DNA of 64,000 nt from Mycobacterium sp. ITM-2016-00318 (GTDB lineage Bacteria; Actinomycetota; Actinomycetes; Mycobacteriales; Mycobacteriaceae): positions 1,860,001 to 1,924,000 of the forward strand of contig NZ_CP134400.1 in assembly GCF_002968285.2 (NCBI RefSeq), written 5' to 3'. Shown piece by piece: positions 1-9,148 of this stretch. A model generated the notes under the pieces. That model was given only the letters and a program-made list of their open reading frames with translations, did no database searches and was not told the DNA's origin. The position numbers and the translations under genes are program-made. Numbering within the stretch: position 1 is the stretch's first letter; each line of letters starts with the position of its first letter.

Positions 1-577
1 GCTCGGCAGGGTCGCGCGGCTGCTGCCTTCGCTTCCAGTACAGCCGTTTCGGCTCGTAGAAGATCACCGGTGAGCCGAGTGAGGCGGAGTACGTGAGCAT
101 CGCAGCGGCGTCGGTGGGACACGACGGGAAAGCGACAAACAAGCCGGGCGCGTGCGCGAAGTATGCCTCGTTCGACTCGCTGTGGTGTTCGACGGCGCGG
201 ATGCCGCCACCGACCGGCACCCTGATCACCAGATTCAGCGCGATCTCGTCGTTCCAGCGTGCCGTGATTCGCGCCGCCTGGGTGATGATCTGGTTCATCC
301 CGGGATAGATGAAACCCTCGAACTGGATTTCGCAGACGGGCTTGAGCCCGCTCAGCGACATCCCGATCGCCTGTCCCACGATGGACGACTCGGCCAGGAT
401 CGCGTCGCGGACACGGTGAGGTCCGAACCGCTCCTGCAGGCCCTTCGTCACCCGGAACACGCCGCCGAGGCGCCCGATGTCCTGACCGACGAGCACCACC
501 GACTCGTCCATGTCCATCAGCTCGGTCAGAGCACCGTTGAGGGATTCGGCCAGGCAACTCGGCGTCGTATCGATCAC
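1..577 (-). CDS. 2-oxoacid dehydrogenase E1 component, beta subunit (partial)
   Basis: The first 192 codons of a transketolase-like E1 beta subunit; the C-terminal part lies beyond the left edge. With the alpha subunit it would form the thiamine-diphosphate E1 that decarboxylates pyruvate or a branched-chain 2-oxoacid. The translation shows hallmark stretches such as VLVGQDIGRLGGVFRVTKGL near residues 27-46, DAILAES near 58, and FEGFIYPGMNQI near 82. The GTG start overlaps the alpha-subunit stop as GTGA, so the two are translationally coupled. The sequence seen does not distinguish pyruvate from branched-chain substrate; an E2 gene is expected further left. Confidence 0.9.
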   Translation of the reverse strand, partial: MIDTTPSCLAESLNGALTELMDMDESVVLVGQDIGRLGGVFRVTKGLQERFGPHRVRDAILAESSIVGQAIGMSLSGLKPVCEIQFEGFIYPGMNQIITQAARITARWNDEIALNLVIRVPVGGGIRAVEHHSESNEAYFAHAPGLFVAFPSCPTDAAAMLTYSASLGSPVIFYEPKRLYWKRRQQPRDPAE

Positions 578-1503
578 CTCGCGAACGCTTTCAACAGTTC
601 CTGCCGTGCGGTGACGACATCTGCGTCGGCCGACGTCAGCCATTCGTCGTCGACGACGCCCTCGTCGATCAGCGCCCTGCGGTACTGCTCGACGGGGTCG
701 TTGGCGACCGCGGCGGCCAGCTCGTCGGCTTCGCGGTACTTGGTGTGCGGGTCGGCAGTGGTGTGCCCACCGATGCGGGTGGTTCTGAGCTCGATCAGGG
801 CGGGAGACAGCGACGTCTCGACGTATTGTCTGGCTTCGACGCAACTGAGGTAGGTGCTGTCGGGGTCGTCGGCCGAGACCGACCACGACCGCACGCCGAA
901 TCCGATGGCGCGATCGGCGATGGAGGTCAGCATCTGTTCGTGACTCGGCTTGGAGATCGCCCACCCGTTGTTCTGACAGATGAAGAGAACCTGCGCGGAC
1001 TCGACCGCTGCCAGGTTGAGCGCCTCAGACATGTCGCCTTCACTTGTCGCCCCGTCACCGACGTAGACCACAACGGTTTCGGCCATGTTCTGCAACCGCT
1101 GCCCGATCGCGTATCCGACGCCGTGCAGAGTCTGCGCCGCCAGCACCAGGGTGTAGGGAAAAAACCCGTGCTCGTGTGGATTCCAGCCGCAGAACGTGCG
1201 CCCGGCCCACTGCGCCACCAACGGGACCGCATCGATGCCACGCACGACGGCGACCGCGTGCTCGCGATAGCTCGGGAAGATCACCGCTTCGTCGCCGACG
1301 GCCATCGCCGAACCGACCTGTGCCGCCTCCTGGCCCCGGCACGACAGCCACAGGTCGAGCGCGCCCTGGTTCTCCAGAAGGCTCGCCTCTTCGTCGATAC
1401 CCCGCGCCATCAGCATGTGCCGCAACATCGCGCGCCGCGTCTGCGAATCGACGTCCGCGCGGCCGTCGACCCGACCAGCGCGGGCGGGCCCGGTGATCTC
1501 CAC
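574..1503 (-). CDS. 2-oxoacid dehydrogenase E1 component, alpha subunit
   Basis: A 309-residue E1 alpha subunit that binds thiamine diphosphate and works with the overlapping beta subunit. The ThDP motif runs from GDGATSEGD (residues 149-157) to the paired Asn of CQNN (near 176-179). An upstream HGFFPYTL segment and the phosphorylation-loop-like GGHTTADPHTKYR region are also typical. Length is near the lower end for the family, which fits a short N-terminus. The start is GTG, with no clear Shine-Dalgarno site and a TTAACT box a few bases upstream, so a leaderless message is possible. Acyl-CoA dehydrogenases upstream on the same strand hint at branched-chain acid use, but pyruvate is not excluded. 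Confidence 0.9.
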   Translation of the reverse strand: MEITGPARAGRVDGRADVDSQTRRAMLRHMLMARGIDEEASLLENQGALDLWLSCRGQEAAQVGSAMAVGDEAVIFPSYREHAVAVVRGIDAVPLVAQWAGRTFCGWNPHEHGFFPYTLVLAAQTLHGVGYAIGQRLQNMAETVVVYVGDGATSEGDMSEALNLAAVESAQVLFICQNNGWAISKPSHEQMLTSIADRAIGFGVRSWSVSADDPDSTYLSCVEARQYVETSLSPALIELRTTRIGGHTTADPHTKYREADELAAAVANDPVEQYRRALIDEGVVDDEWLTSADADVVTARQELLKAFAR

Positions 1504-1560
1504 ACAACCAAGTTAATGCCATCGGGGTATTTCCACCGATATGGGTGCTGGTGAGGCGGG

Positions 1561-2478
1561 CTACCTCGCGACCGGCTCCTCGGCAGGCGAGGGCGGCGAC
1601 GGTTCGTCGTGCCGGTGTGTTGCCAGTACGCACCCGGCCAGAATCAACGTCAACGCACCGACGTTCCACGCGGTGAGCGGCTCGCTCAGCACGACCACAC
1701 CTGCCAGTAGCGCCACCGCGGGATTGACGTACGTGAAGACCAGTGCGCGCGTGGCACCGACTTCCCGGATGAGCGCGAAGAACACGATGAAGGCCAGAGC
1801 GGTGCAGATGACCGCCAATCCCGCCAGCGCCAACAACACTCGCGTCGACGGCATCTCGCTCGGCCATGTCGCCGCGGCCGGCGCGGCATAGACCAACGCG
1901 GCGAATCCCAGACACGTGGCGGTCATCGGCAGGGCGGGCACATCCGAGAGATGCCGGGCGGCGATCAGCGGAGCGATCGCATAGCAGGTGGCCACCATCA
2001 GCACCTCGACGATGGGCCACGCGGTGCCGCCCGTCAGGTGCGGACCGGCGAGCACCGCGACCCCCGCGAGTCCGACGCCGAGGCCCACGACTCGCCGGAG
2101 GCCGAGTCGCTGCTCGCCGCCGGTGAAGCGGTCCAGAACCGCGGCGATGATCGGTGAGGCGGCGATGAGCAGACCGGTCATTGAACTGGTCAGATGGCGT
2201 TCGGCATCCGAGAGCAGGTACCAGGCCGCGACGATCTCGAAGAACGAGAAACCGAGCAGTGCCTTCCAGTGCCTGCGGATCATCGCGGGAATACCGCTGG
2301 AGAGGGCGAGCGGTAGCAGTACTGCCGCGCCGACCGCAGTCCTCGCGAACACCAGCACCGGAACCGAGACGCCTTCGACGGCAACCTTGATCATCAAGTA
2401 GGGGACACCCCAGATGACGCTCATCGCGATGAACAGCAGCCACCCCCGCGAACTCACTTCGAACACACTACGAGTCAC
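1561..2478 (-). CDS. EamA/DMT-family membrane transporter
   Basis: A 305-residue, very hydrophobic protein with two tandem EamA repeats and about ten predicted membrane segments, as in drug/metabolite transporter exporters. The first repeat opens with the typical SVIWGVPYLMIKVAVEG and the second begins around AWPIVEVLMVATCYAIAPL. I chose the GTG at 2478 because the protein then starts just before the first membrane segment; the open frame continues upstream but that part lacks membrane character and overlaps the next gene. It ends in a short Pro/Ser-rich cytoplasmic tail. Substrate is unknown; it lies between acyl-CoA dehydrogenases and the E1 genes on one strand. Confidence 0.85.
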   Translation of the reverse strand: MTRSVFEVSSRGWLLFIAMSVIWGVPYLMIKVAVEGVSVPVLVFARTAVGAAVLLPLALSSGIPAMIRRHWKALLGFSFFEIVAAWYLLSDAERHLTSSMTGLLIAASPIIAAVLDRFTGGEQRLGLRRVVGLGVGLAGVAVLAGPHLTGGTAWPIVEVLMVATCYAIAPLIAARHLSDVPALPMTATCLGFAALVYAAPAAATWPSEMPSTRVLLALAGLAVICTALAFIVFFALIREVGATRALVFTYVNPAVALLAGVVVLSEPLTAWNVGALTLILAGCVLATHRHDEPSPPSPAEEPVAR

Positions 2479-2543
2479 GTCCGACGGACCTGGCCGGGGC
2501 GGCGACAATGACTCCCCCGTGAAGCCAAGCACCGAAGGTGTTG

Positions 2544-3680
2544 TCAAGCAGGTGCGTCGAGCCGCGACAGTGCCGCGTACCGCCCGATGTGGTGATCGGT
2601 GGTGCCGAACTCGAATTGCATCGCCGTCAGCCGCTTGAAGTAGTGGCCGATGGCCAGCTCCTCGGTCATTCCCATTCCGCCGTGCAGCTGCACGGCCTGC
2701 TGACCGACGAAACGTGCCGCCCGGCCGACGGTCGCCTTGGCTGCCGACACCGAACGCGCACGCAGGGCAGGCTCGTCCTCGAGGTGCAGGACGGCGAGCA
2801 GAACCGCGGCGAACGCCTGCTCCACCTCGATGTGCATGTCGACCATCCGGTGCTGCAGCACCTGGAAGCTGCCGATCGGCACCCCGAACTGCTGGCGTTG
2901 CTTGCAGTACTCGACGGTGTCGGCCAACACCTTCCGCATGCACCCGACGGCTTCCGAACAGACGGCGGCTGCGCCTTCGTCGCGCGCTTGCTCCAGTGAC
3001 GGCCACGCCTGCCCCTCTTTTCCGAGCAGTGCGTCCGCGGGCAGAAGCAGGCCTTCGAGAACAAGGTCGGCAGCGCGCCGGTCGTCGACGGTCCGATAGC
3101 CGGCGAGCGACAAACCTGCCGTCACCGATTTCAGATCGACGAGGAACAGCGAGAGACCTTCGGGTGTGGTGGCGGTGACCAGTAGATGTGTGGCCAGCGG
3201 CGCTGTCATCGCCATTGTCTTGCCGCCGTTGAGGACCCAGCCATCGCCATCGCGCTCCGCGGTGGTAGCGGCGTCCTGCCACCGGTCGCCTGACTCGGCC
3301 TCGCCCGCGGCCAGCGCGACGATCGCGGTTCCGGCCACGACCTCCTCGAGCAACGACGTGGCCCTCTGGCCTCCCGCTCGTTGCAGAAGGCCGCCGCAGA
3401 CGACAACCACGTCGACGTAGGGCTCGACCACGAGAGCGTGGCCCAGCGCCTCGGTGATGACCATGAGTTCGACTGGGCCGCCGCCTATTCCGCCGACGTC
3501 CTCACCGAAGGTGGCGCCGAGGATCCCGAGTTCGTCGGCGAATGACCGCCAGATCTCGGGCTGCCAGCCTGCGCCCGTCTTGGCCGCTGAGCGGCTCTTC
3601 TCGAGGTCGTAACGGGTGGACAGAAACTTCGTCAGCCCGTCCCGGAGTAGTTCCTGTTCCTTGCTCAGGTTGAAGTCCAT
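2544..3680 (-). CDS. acyl-CoA dehydrogenase (FadE-type), pair member 1
   Basis: A 378-residue FAD-dependent acyl-CoA dehydrogenase that would introduce an alpha-beta double bond into an acyl-CoA. The N-terminal helical domain starts MDFNLSKEQELLRDGL. The C-terminal domain carries CKQRQQFGVPIGSFQVLQHR and QLHGGMGMTEE, standard for the family. The usual catalytic EGT tripeptide near the C-terminus is not seen; the corresponding stretch reads FEFGTTDHH. It directly abuts the next dehydrogenase upstream (one base between stop and start codons), the arrangement used by mycobacterial alpha2-beta2 heterotetrameric enzymes such as the FadE28-FadE29 type. The substrate is not predictable here. Confidence 0.9.
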   Translation of the reverse strand: MDFNLSKEQELLRDGLTKFLSTRYDLEKSRSAAKTGAGWQPEIWRSFADELGILGATFGEDVGGIGGGPVELMVITEALGHALVVEPYVDVVVVCGGLLQRAGGQRATSLLEEVVAGTAIVALAAGEAESGDRWQDAATTAERDGDGWVLNGGKTMAMTAPLATHLLVTATTPEGLSLFLVDLKSVTAGLSLAGYRTVDDRRAADLVLEGLLLPADALLGKEGQAWPSLEQARDEGAAAVCSEAVGCMRKVLADTVEYCKQRQQFGVPIGSFQVLQHRMVDMHIEVEQAFAAVLLAVLHLEDEPALRARSVSAAKATVGRAARFVGQQAVQLHGGMGMTEELAIGHYFKRLTAMQFEFGTTDHHIGRYAALSRLDAPA

Positions 3681-4913
3681 CTACAGCCCCAATGCTGCCT
3701 TGGCGAGGATATTGCGCTGAATCTCGTTGCTGCCGGCGTAGATCGAGCCGGCACGGTCGTTGAAGTAACGCAGCGGCGCGACCGCCTGCCACGGTTCGCC
3801 GCTGACGTAACCGTCCGGTGGCGGCTCATACTCCGTGACCGGTCCACCCGGCCGGGTGGCGTGTGGCTGGTACGCACGCCCGCGCGGTCCGGCCGCCTCC
3901 ATCGCCATCTCGGTCAGCGTCTGGCTCAGCTCGGTCGCCACCACCTTGAGCATGGAGGACGCGCTGCCGGGATTCTTTCCCTCCGACACCGCGGCGAGTA
4001 CCCGGTATTCGAGGATCTCGAGCACCTCGGTGCGAATCTGCGCATCGGCGAGCTTGCGTGCGAACGCCGGATCGTCGATCAGGCGACCGCCGTCGGGGCC
4101 CGGCATCTCGGCGGCGACGGTCGAGATCTCCTCCGCCATGACCTGCAGCGCGGGCGAAGACGCGCCGCCGCCACGCTCGAACTCCAGCAGGTACTTCGCG
4201 ACGGTCCAGCCGTCGTCGATGGCGCCGAGCACATTGGCCTTGGGCACGCGGACCTCGTCGAAGAAGACCTGGTTCTGCACTTCCTCGCCCGACGTCATCA
4301 CCAGGGGCCGGATCTGGATACCCGGCGAAGCCATGTCGATGAGCACGAACGTGATGCCCTGCTGCTTCTTCGCCCCACGGGACGTGCGCACCAGTGCGAA
4401 CATCCAATTGGCCTCGCGGGCATGCGTCGTCCAGATCTTGCTGCCGGTGCACACCAGGTCGTCGCCGTCGTCTACCGCGGCCATGGTCAGCGACGCGAGG
4501 TCCGACCCCGATTCGGGCTCGGAGTAGCCCTGGCAGAAGAAGACCTCGCCGGTGAGGATGCGAGGGAGGAAGAATCCCTTCTGGGCGTCGGTGCCGAACG
4601 CGATGATCGCGTGCGCGACCATCCGTATTCCCATGGGGGACAGGGGCGGAGCGCCTGCCAGAGTGGATTCCCTGCTGAAAATGTAGTGCTGCGTCAGGCT
4701 CCAGTCGCAGCCGCCGTGCTCTACCGGCCATGCAGGGGCGGCCCAACCCCGCTCGTGCAGGATCTGCTGCCATTCCATGCTCGCATCGTGGTCGGCGTAG
4801 ACGCTGGTCATCAGCCGTCCCGCCGTGCGCAGCTCAGGTGTCAGCTTCTCGTCGAGGAAGCTGCGTACCTCGTCTCGAAATGCGGTGTCCGCGTCCGACC
4901 ACTGCAGGTCCAT
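3681..4913 (-). CDS. acyl-CoA dehydrogenase (FadE-type), pair member 2
   Basis: A 410-residue acyl-CoA dehydrogenase. FAD/substrate-binding stretches include YSEPESGSDLASL and GSKIWTTHA, and it ends YAGSNEIQRNILAKAALGL, the C-terminus usual in FadE proteins whose catalytic glutamate sits in an internal helix rather than at the EGT position. The open frame extends nine codons further, but ATG at 4913 has a strong GGAGGGG ribosome-binding site seven bases upstream, so I start there. It is first in a same-strand run with its partner, so the two probably form one complex. A short inverted repeat lies upstream. Confidence 0.9.
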   Translation of the reverse strand: MDLQWSDADTAFRDEVRSFLDEKLTPELRTAGRLMTSVYADHDASMEWQQILHERGWAAPAWPVEHGGCDWSLTQHYIFSRESTLAGAPPLSPMGIRMVAHAIIAFGTDAQKGFFLPRILTGEVFFCQGYSEPESGSDLASLTMAAVDDGDDLVCTGSKIWTTHAREANWMFALVRTSRGAKKQQGITFVLIDMASPGIQIRPLVMTSGEEVQNQVFFDEVRVPKANVLGAIDDGWTVAKYLLEFERGGGASSPALQVMAEEISTVAAEMPGPDGGRLIDDPAFARKLADAQIRTEVLEILEYRVLAAVSEGKNPGSASSMLKVVATELSQTLTEMAMEAAGPRGRAYQPHATRPGGPVTEYEPPPDGYVSGEPWQAVAPLRYFNDRAGSIYAGSNEIQRNILAKAALGL

Positions 4914-4940
4914 GATGTCCCCTCCGCTTGGTGAGCACAT

Positions 4941-4956
4941 AGTAAACCTAGTTACT
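4941..4956. promoter_or_regulatory. inverted repeat upstream of the acyl-CoA dehydrogenase pair
   Basis: AGTAA-N6-TTACT, perfect five-base arms, about 28 bases upstream of the ATG at 4913, followed by a second CTCA-AC-TGAG repeat at about 4956-4965. This is a plausible operator for a TetR- or GntR-type regulator, but no regulator gene adjoins it and the arms are short. Confidence 0.3.
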
Positions 4957-5015
4957 CAACTGAGGTAATCTTCATTCGCGCCCAGCGATGCTCGCGCCAA
5001 TATCCGCCATTGGTG

Positions 5016-5034
5016 AATGGCTATTTCAGCCATT
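5016..5034. terminator. small hairpin in an AT-rich gap
   Basis: AATGGCT-ATTTC-AGCCATT, perfect seven-base arms, in the 235-base gap between two minus-strand genes. It lies about 115 bases beyond the stop of the c-di-GMP enzyme. There is no U-run on the minus strand, so the terminator role is only a guess. The rest of the gap (4966-5148) is AT-rich and shows no gene. Confidence 0.3.
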
Positions 5035-5148
5035 GTTGCCGCGCTGGCAATAGCAATTAGTGTGCCGAAAAATCTGCGCGGATGAACACGATGTATTCAT
5101 CTTTATGCTGATTTGGCAATTCCATGGTGCATTGCTAACGGGGATTGG

Positions 5149-6996
5149 TCAGCGAACCGGCGCTGCGGAGAACTGCACCGGAATCCGCCGCTGGGCGAGT
5201 AAAGACTCCATTGCATCGCCCGCCACCGGCCTCGACAGCAGGAAGCCCTGCGCGCGATGGCAGCCGTGTCGGAGCAGCGTCAGGGCGGCCTCCTCGGTTT
5301 CGACGCCTTCGGCGACGAGTTCCAGCCCGAATGACTCGGCCAGCGCGATGACGGCGCGCACGATCGCCAGGTCGCCGGGGTTCGTACCGAGCTCGCGAAC
5401 GAAGCTCTTGTCGATCTTGAGCGTGTCCACAGGTAGCGACTTCAGGTGTGACAGCACGCTGTAGCCGGTGCCGAAGTCGTCGATGGCGATCTGAACGCCG
5501 ACCTCCTTGAGGCCGGCCAGCGTGATCCGCGTCGTCTCGATGTCCTGCATGACGACGCTCTCGGTGATCTCGAGGCACACCGAGCCGCCGTCGAGGCCGA
5601 ACTCGTCGATGATGCCTGCGACGGTCTCGACGAAACCCTCAGTGACCAGCTGGACCGGCGAGACGTTGAGGCGCAGTACCGCGTCTTCGCCGATTCCCTT
5701 CAACCGCCACTTGCGGAACTCGGAGCAGGCCGCACGCATCACCCAACGCCCCAGTTCGCCTGCGAAGTTGATCGACTCGGCCACGCCGATGAACGCGTTC
5801 GGTGAGAGCAGCCCCCGCGTCGGGTGCTGCCAGCGCACGAGCGCCTCGAAAGCCAGGATCTCGCCTGTGCGCATGTCGACCTCGGGCAGGTAGTGCAGTA
5901 TCAGCGCGCCGTTCTCGATCGCGCTCTGCAGATGCAGCTCGATGTCGTTGCGGAACTCGCCCTTCAGCGACATGTCGTCGGAGAACACCGCGATCTTGTT
6001 TCCCCCGCCGCTCTTCGCGGCGAGCAGCGCCTGGTCGGCGCGGCGCAGCAGGTCCGATGTGGTGTCGCGGCCCGGCACCCCGAGCGCGACACCGATGCTG
6101 ACCGTGCGGGTGAGCATCTCGCCATCGATGGACACCCGCTCGCGAAGCGTGTCCTGCAGCCGGTTGGCCAGAGCCTCGGCCTCGGTGGCCGACATCGGCA
6201 CTTCCGGGACGACGACGAACTCGTCACCGCCGAGGCGGGCGATCAGGTTAGGGCTCTCGGCGCCGTCCTCGAGCCGTTTGGCGAAGACCCGGATGAACCA
6301 GTCGCCTGCGGTGTGCCCCAGATAGTCGTTGATGGCCTTGAGCCGGTCCAGGTCGAGGAACAGGGCCGAAACCGGCCCAGCCCGGCCTGGCGCCAATCGG
6401 TCGTCGAGGTGGGCGAGGAGTGCGCGTCGGTTGTGGAGCCCGGTCAGGTCATCGTGCTCGGCTAGGAATCGCAGCTGGTCCTCGGCCGCGATCCGGGCCT
6501 GTAGCTGCGCGAACAGCGAAGCGATCGCCTTCAGCGCGTTGAGTTCCTCTGGCGTCCACTCGCGGTCGCCGATCTTGACGAACCCCAGGCATCCGGTGGT
6601 GACGTCGCCGGACAGCATCGGGACGACCGCCATCGACGTGGTGGGGATGCCGGTCCCTTCCTCGATCTTCTTCTGGTACTCGTCGGTCGCAGGTTCCGGG
6701 CGGAAGACCGAGATCTCCTTCGCGGTCTCCGCGGCGGCGAAGACAGGGTCGGCGTCGGCGAAGTACACGACTCCGATCGGGTCAGGATCAGGTATTTCGG
6801 GCCGGACCGGCCACTCCGCGATCAGCTTCGTGGCGCGGATGTCGTGGTCGTTGTGCCGCAGGAAGCTGAAGTCGACGCCGAAGTGTCCGACGAGTTGCCC
6901 CAGCACACGCTGACTCACCGCCGCCGAGGTCGCCGCGTTGACCGCCATCAGTTCGGTCGCGACGGCGGTGACGACTTCGTCCAGGCTACGAGCCAC
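5149..6996 (-). CDS. GAF-GGDEF-EAL cyclic di-GMP enzyme
   Basis: A 615-residue protein with an N-terminal GAF domain (about residues 10-170), a GGDEF cyclase domain (about 180-340, intact GGDEF at 256-260) and an EAL phosphodiesterase domain (about 350-605, EAL at 384-386, DDFGTG at 506-511). Both catalytic signatures are intact, so it could both make and degrade cyclic di-GMP. The inhibitory RxxD site normally just before the GGDEF strand is absent (ESPN instead). Length and architecture match M. tuberculosis Rv1354c and M. smegmatis DcpA, the bifunctional enzymes I know of this form. GTG start with a CAGGAG site; it overlaps the moeY-like gene by eleven bases. Confidence 0.93.
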   Translation of the reverse strand: MARSLDEVVTAVATELMAVNAATSAAVSQRVLGQLVGHFGVDFSFLRHNDHDIRATKLIAEWPVRPEIPDPDPIGVVYFADADPVFAAAETAKEISVFRPEPATDEYQKKIEEGTGIPTTSMAVVPMLSGDVTTGCLGFVKIGDREWTPEELNALKAIASLFAQLQARIAAEDQLRFLAEHDDLTGLHNRRALLAHLDDRLAPGRAGPVSALFLDLDRLKAINDYLGHTAGDWFIRVFAKRLEDGAESPNLIARLGGDEFVVVPEVPMSATEAEALANRLQDTLRERVSIDGEMLTRTVSIGVALGVPGRDTTSDLLRRADQALLAAKSGGGNKIAVFSDDMSLKGEFRNDIELHLQSAIENGALILHYLPEVDMRTGEILAFEALVRWQHPTRGLLSPNAFIGVAESINFAGELGRWVMRAACSEFRKWRLKGIGEDAVLRLNVSPVQLVTEGFVETVAGIIDEFGLDGGSVCLEITESVVMQDIETTRITLAGLKEVGVQIAIDDFGTGYSVLSHLKSLPVDTLKIDKSFVRELGTNPGDLAIVRAVIALAESFGLELVAEGVETEEAALTLLRHGCHRAQGFLLSRPVAGDAMESLLAQRRIPVQFSAAPVR

Positions 6997-9148
6997 GTTT
7001 GCTCCTGGGTCTGCTGTTATGCGAAAGACTACTGGTATCGATGGCTCGACGCTGGCTCCTCACAGACGTGGCGGGCGCGTCAGCGAGCCTGAGCACCAGC
7101 GCCACCGATTCGTCGGCCTCGATAGCTGATAGTGCGCGGAACTGCGTCTGAAGCCGCTTCAGCGTCGGCGCATAGGCCGGCGACAGCGTCTCCAGGTCCG
7201 TGTCGTCGTGGGCGTAGAGGAAGACCGGCGACACCGGCTGCACCGCGAGGCCGTGCTTCTGAGCGACCACCCAGACCGCTTCGACGGCGCCCCCCGCACG
7301 TGCGTAGTCGGTTAGCGCCGCGCCGGTCGTCGACACCACCGCAAGGCACGCACTGGCCAGGACGCGGTCCCGGGTGTCGAAGCCCAGCGCCGCGCCAAGG
7401 CCCCACTCGCCGAGGCGGGCCATCACATCGGAGCGTCGCAGCACGTCCAGCTTGACCAGGTCGGCGGGGGGCAACTCGAGGCTGGCGACGTCGATTCCGG
7501 AGTCCTGGCCAGGGTCTCCGGGGAAGCGCACCTCCGAGATCATCTCGGTGTGTAGTCGCGGGGTCAGATACCGGACGCGATCGGATTCGGACAGAAGGTC
7601 CGCCGCCTCGGCCACTTCATCGGAGGCGGTCAGCAGACGCAGGCGGGCGCCCTGGCGTTGCGCGGCGCCATGGAGGGTTTCGACGACGTCGTCGGGTAAC
7701 GAGACCTGCTTGCCGTGGTGGCGGTTCGTTTCTCTGGCCAGCATCGCGTCATACAGCACGGCCAGGTCGGGATCGGAGTCTCCGCCGAGCCGCAGTACCG
7801 CCCGCAGCGGGCACGACCCGTCCCCGGGTTCGATCGTCACCGGTCCGAGGATCCCGTCCGCGGCAGCGGAGACCCGGGTGTTGAAGGTCGCAGCGCCGAC
7901 CGCGACAGCACTCGCGCGGTGTCCGACGTCCATCGTCGATGTGCACTCCGGCGAGAGCGCGATGGTGATGGCCTCATCGGTCGCCGAAATACGCCAGGGC
8001 TGGGCGTTTCCGCCTGACGGTGCACGCGCTGCGGCCGCGACCGCGCGTGCGACCGAATCGACCGGTGCCAAGTCGTCGAGGCAGTCCGCGGCGGCGTCGA
8101 GGGCCTGATCGGGTTTTCCCGGCTCACTGATCGTGTCGAGGCGGCCGTTGATGTCGACGCGCACCCGTCCCGATCTCAACTCCTCGCCCAGACCAATCCG
8201 CCGGACGCCCTCGGCTATCAGGGCAGCGCTCTGGGTGACCTCGGCCGCCCGTTGAGGCCAAGTCGCCAGGCTGGTTCCGACCTCGATGAGGGACGCGGCC
8301 ATCCGTGGCGACAGCTGCGCGCCGTCCATCATCCGCAGCGCGTAGGGCACCTTGTCCTCGCTCGGCAGGCCGGTGAGATCGGCGAAGTCCAGGTCGCCGA
8401 GCAGGCCGTGCAGAATCTGCCGGTCCGGCTCTTGGTCGAACCGTTCGACGTCAAGCGTGCCGCGGTCGCCGGTGGCCATCAGCACCGGGATGCCCTGGGT
8501 GCGTGCGACCTGCCGAACAAGCACCTTGGTGTCGAGTGAATCGCATTCCTCCACGAGGACGTCGACACCGTCGAGGAACCGGTCGACCGATCCGGTCATG
8601 ATGCCCCGGTCGAACACTTCGACCGGGAGATACGGATCGACCTCCGCGATCCGTCGTGCTGCCACGATCGCCTTGTTCGTGCCGAGGTCGAACACTGTCG
8701 CGGGCACGCGGTTGAGATTCGACAACTCCAGCTCATCGAAGTCGGCGAGGCGCAGTCCCCCGCACAAGCCCTCCTGTGCCAGGAGGTGGGCGATGGCGTG
8801 GCCCACGCTGAGCCCGACGACGCCTACCCGCAGCCTGCCGAGTTCTGCCTGCTCGTCGGCGGTGATCAGATTGCGATTGCGGTTGAGTCGCACCTCGCGG
8901 AAGCCGAGCGGTCCGAGGATGCTCGTGACGGTTCGCCGCCACGGGTAATAGGCCCAGGCTTTGGGTTCTGCAAGCATCGCAGACGCCGCCGGAGGGCGCA
9001 GCGCGCGCAGTTCATTGCGCTGCTCATCCCATCTGTCGATGAGTTCGATGCCGGAGTCTGTCTGCAACTCCGCCAGCAGTTGATGATCGCGCGGATCGGT
9101 CTCAACAAGGACCGTTGCGGTGAAGGGGGCGCCGCCGCCTGGGGTCAC
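6986..9148 (-). CDS. moeY: ThiF/E1-like and nitroreductase-like fusion protein (Rv1355c family)
   Basis: A 720-residue fusion. Residues about 90-300 form a ThiF/MoeB-type adenylating domain with a nucleotide loop GVVGLSVGHAIAHLLA (109-124) and the acidic LADFDELELSNLNR motif (134-147). From about residue 365 a nitroreductase-like FMN domain follows, starting VARAVAAAARAPSGGNAQPW. No CxxC zinc pairs are seen in the ThiF half. Size, order and the overlapping c-di-GMP gene match M. tuberculosis Rv1355c, annotated moeY; that molybdopterin name rests on the ThiF domain alone and is unproven. A ThiF-oxidoreductase fusion could equally modify a peptide or small acid. GTG start, overlapping the upstream gene as GTGA. 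Confidence 0.85.
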   Translation of the reverse strand: MTPGGGAPFTATVLVETDPRDHQLLAELQTDSGIELIDRWDEQRNELRALRPPAASAMLAEPKAWAYYPWRRTVTSILGPLGFREVRLNRNRNLITADEQAELGRLRVGVVGLSVGHAIAHLLAQEGLCGGLRLADFDELELSNLNRVPATVFDLGTNKAIVAARRIAEVDPYLPVEVFDRGIMTGSVDRFLDGVDVLVEECDSLDTKVLVRQVARTQGIPVLMATGDRGTLDVERFDQEPDRQILHGLLGDLDFADLTGLPSEDKVPYALRMMDGAQLSPRMAASLIEVGTSLATWPQRAAEVTQSAALIAEGVRRIGLGEELRSGRVRVDINGRLDTISEPGKPDQALDAAADCLDDLAPVDSVARAVAAAARAPSGGNAQPWRISATDEAITIALSPECTSTMDVGHRASAVAVGAATFNTRVSAAADGILGPVTIEPGDGSCPLRAVLRLGGDSDPDLAVLYDAMLARETNRHHGKQVSLPDDVVETLHGAAQRQGARLRLLTASDEVAEAADLLSESDRVRYLTPRLHTEMISEVRFPGDPGQDSGIDVASLELPPADLVKLDVLRRSDVMARLGEWGLGAALGFDTRDRVLASACLAVVSTTGAALTDYARAGGAVEAVWVVAQKHGLAVQPVSPVFLYAHDDTDLETLSPAYAPTLKRLQTQFRALSAIEADESVALVLRLADAPATSVRSQRRAIDTSSLSHNSRPRSKRGS

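Noticed and set aside
152..1554. Several long plus-strand open frames opposite the E1 genes (for example 152-853 and 745-1554)
   Set aside because: They are antisense shadows of a clear E1 alpha/beta pair and have no domain content.
1561..3282. 573-codon open frame containing the EamA transporter
   Set aside because: Its first 268 codons overlap the dehydrogenase in another frame and have no membrane or domain features; the gene starts at 2478.
3861..4934. 357-residue open frame on plus, opposite the acyl-CoA dehydrogenase
   Set aside because: High-GC antisense frame; the minus strand has an obvious dehydrogenase with a strong ribosome-binding site.
4941..4965. Kst-type or regulon operator in front of the first dehydrogenase pair
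   Set aside because: AAC and GTT are three bases apart, not two as in the KstR motif I know, and it does not fit TACTGTAA-N3-TTACAGTA. Kept only as a weak inverted repeat.
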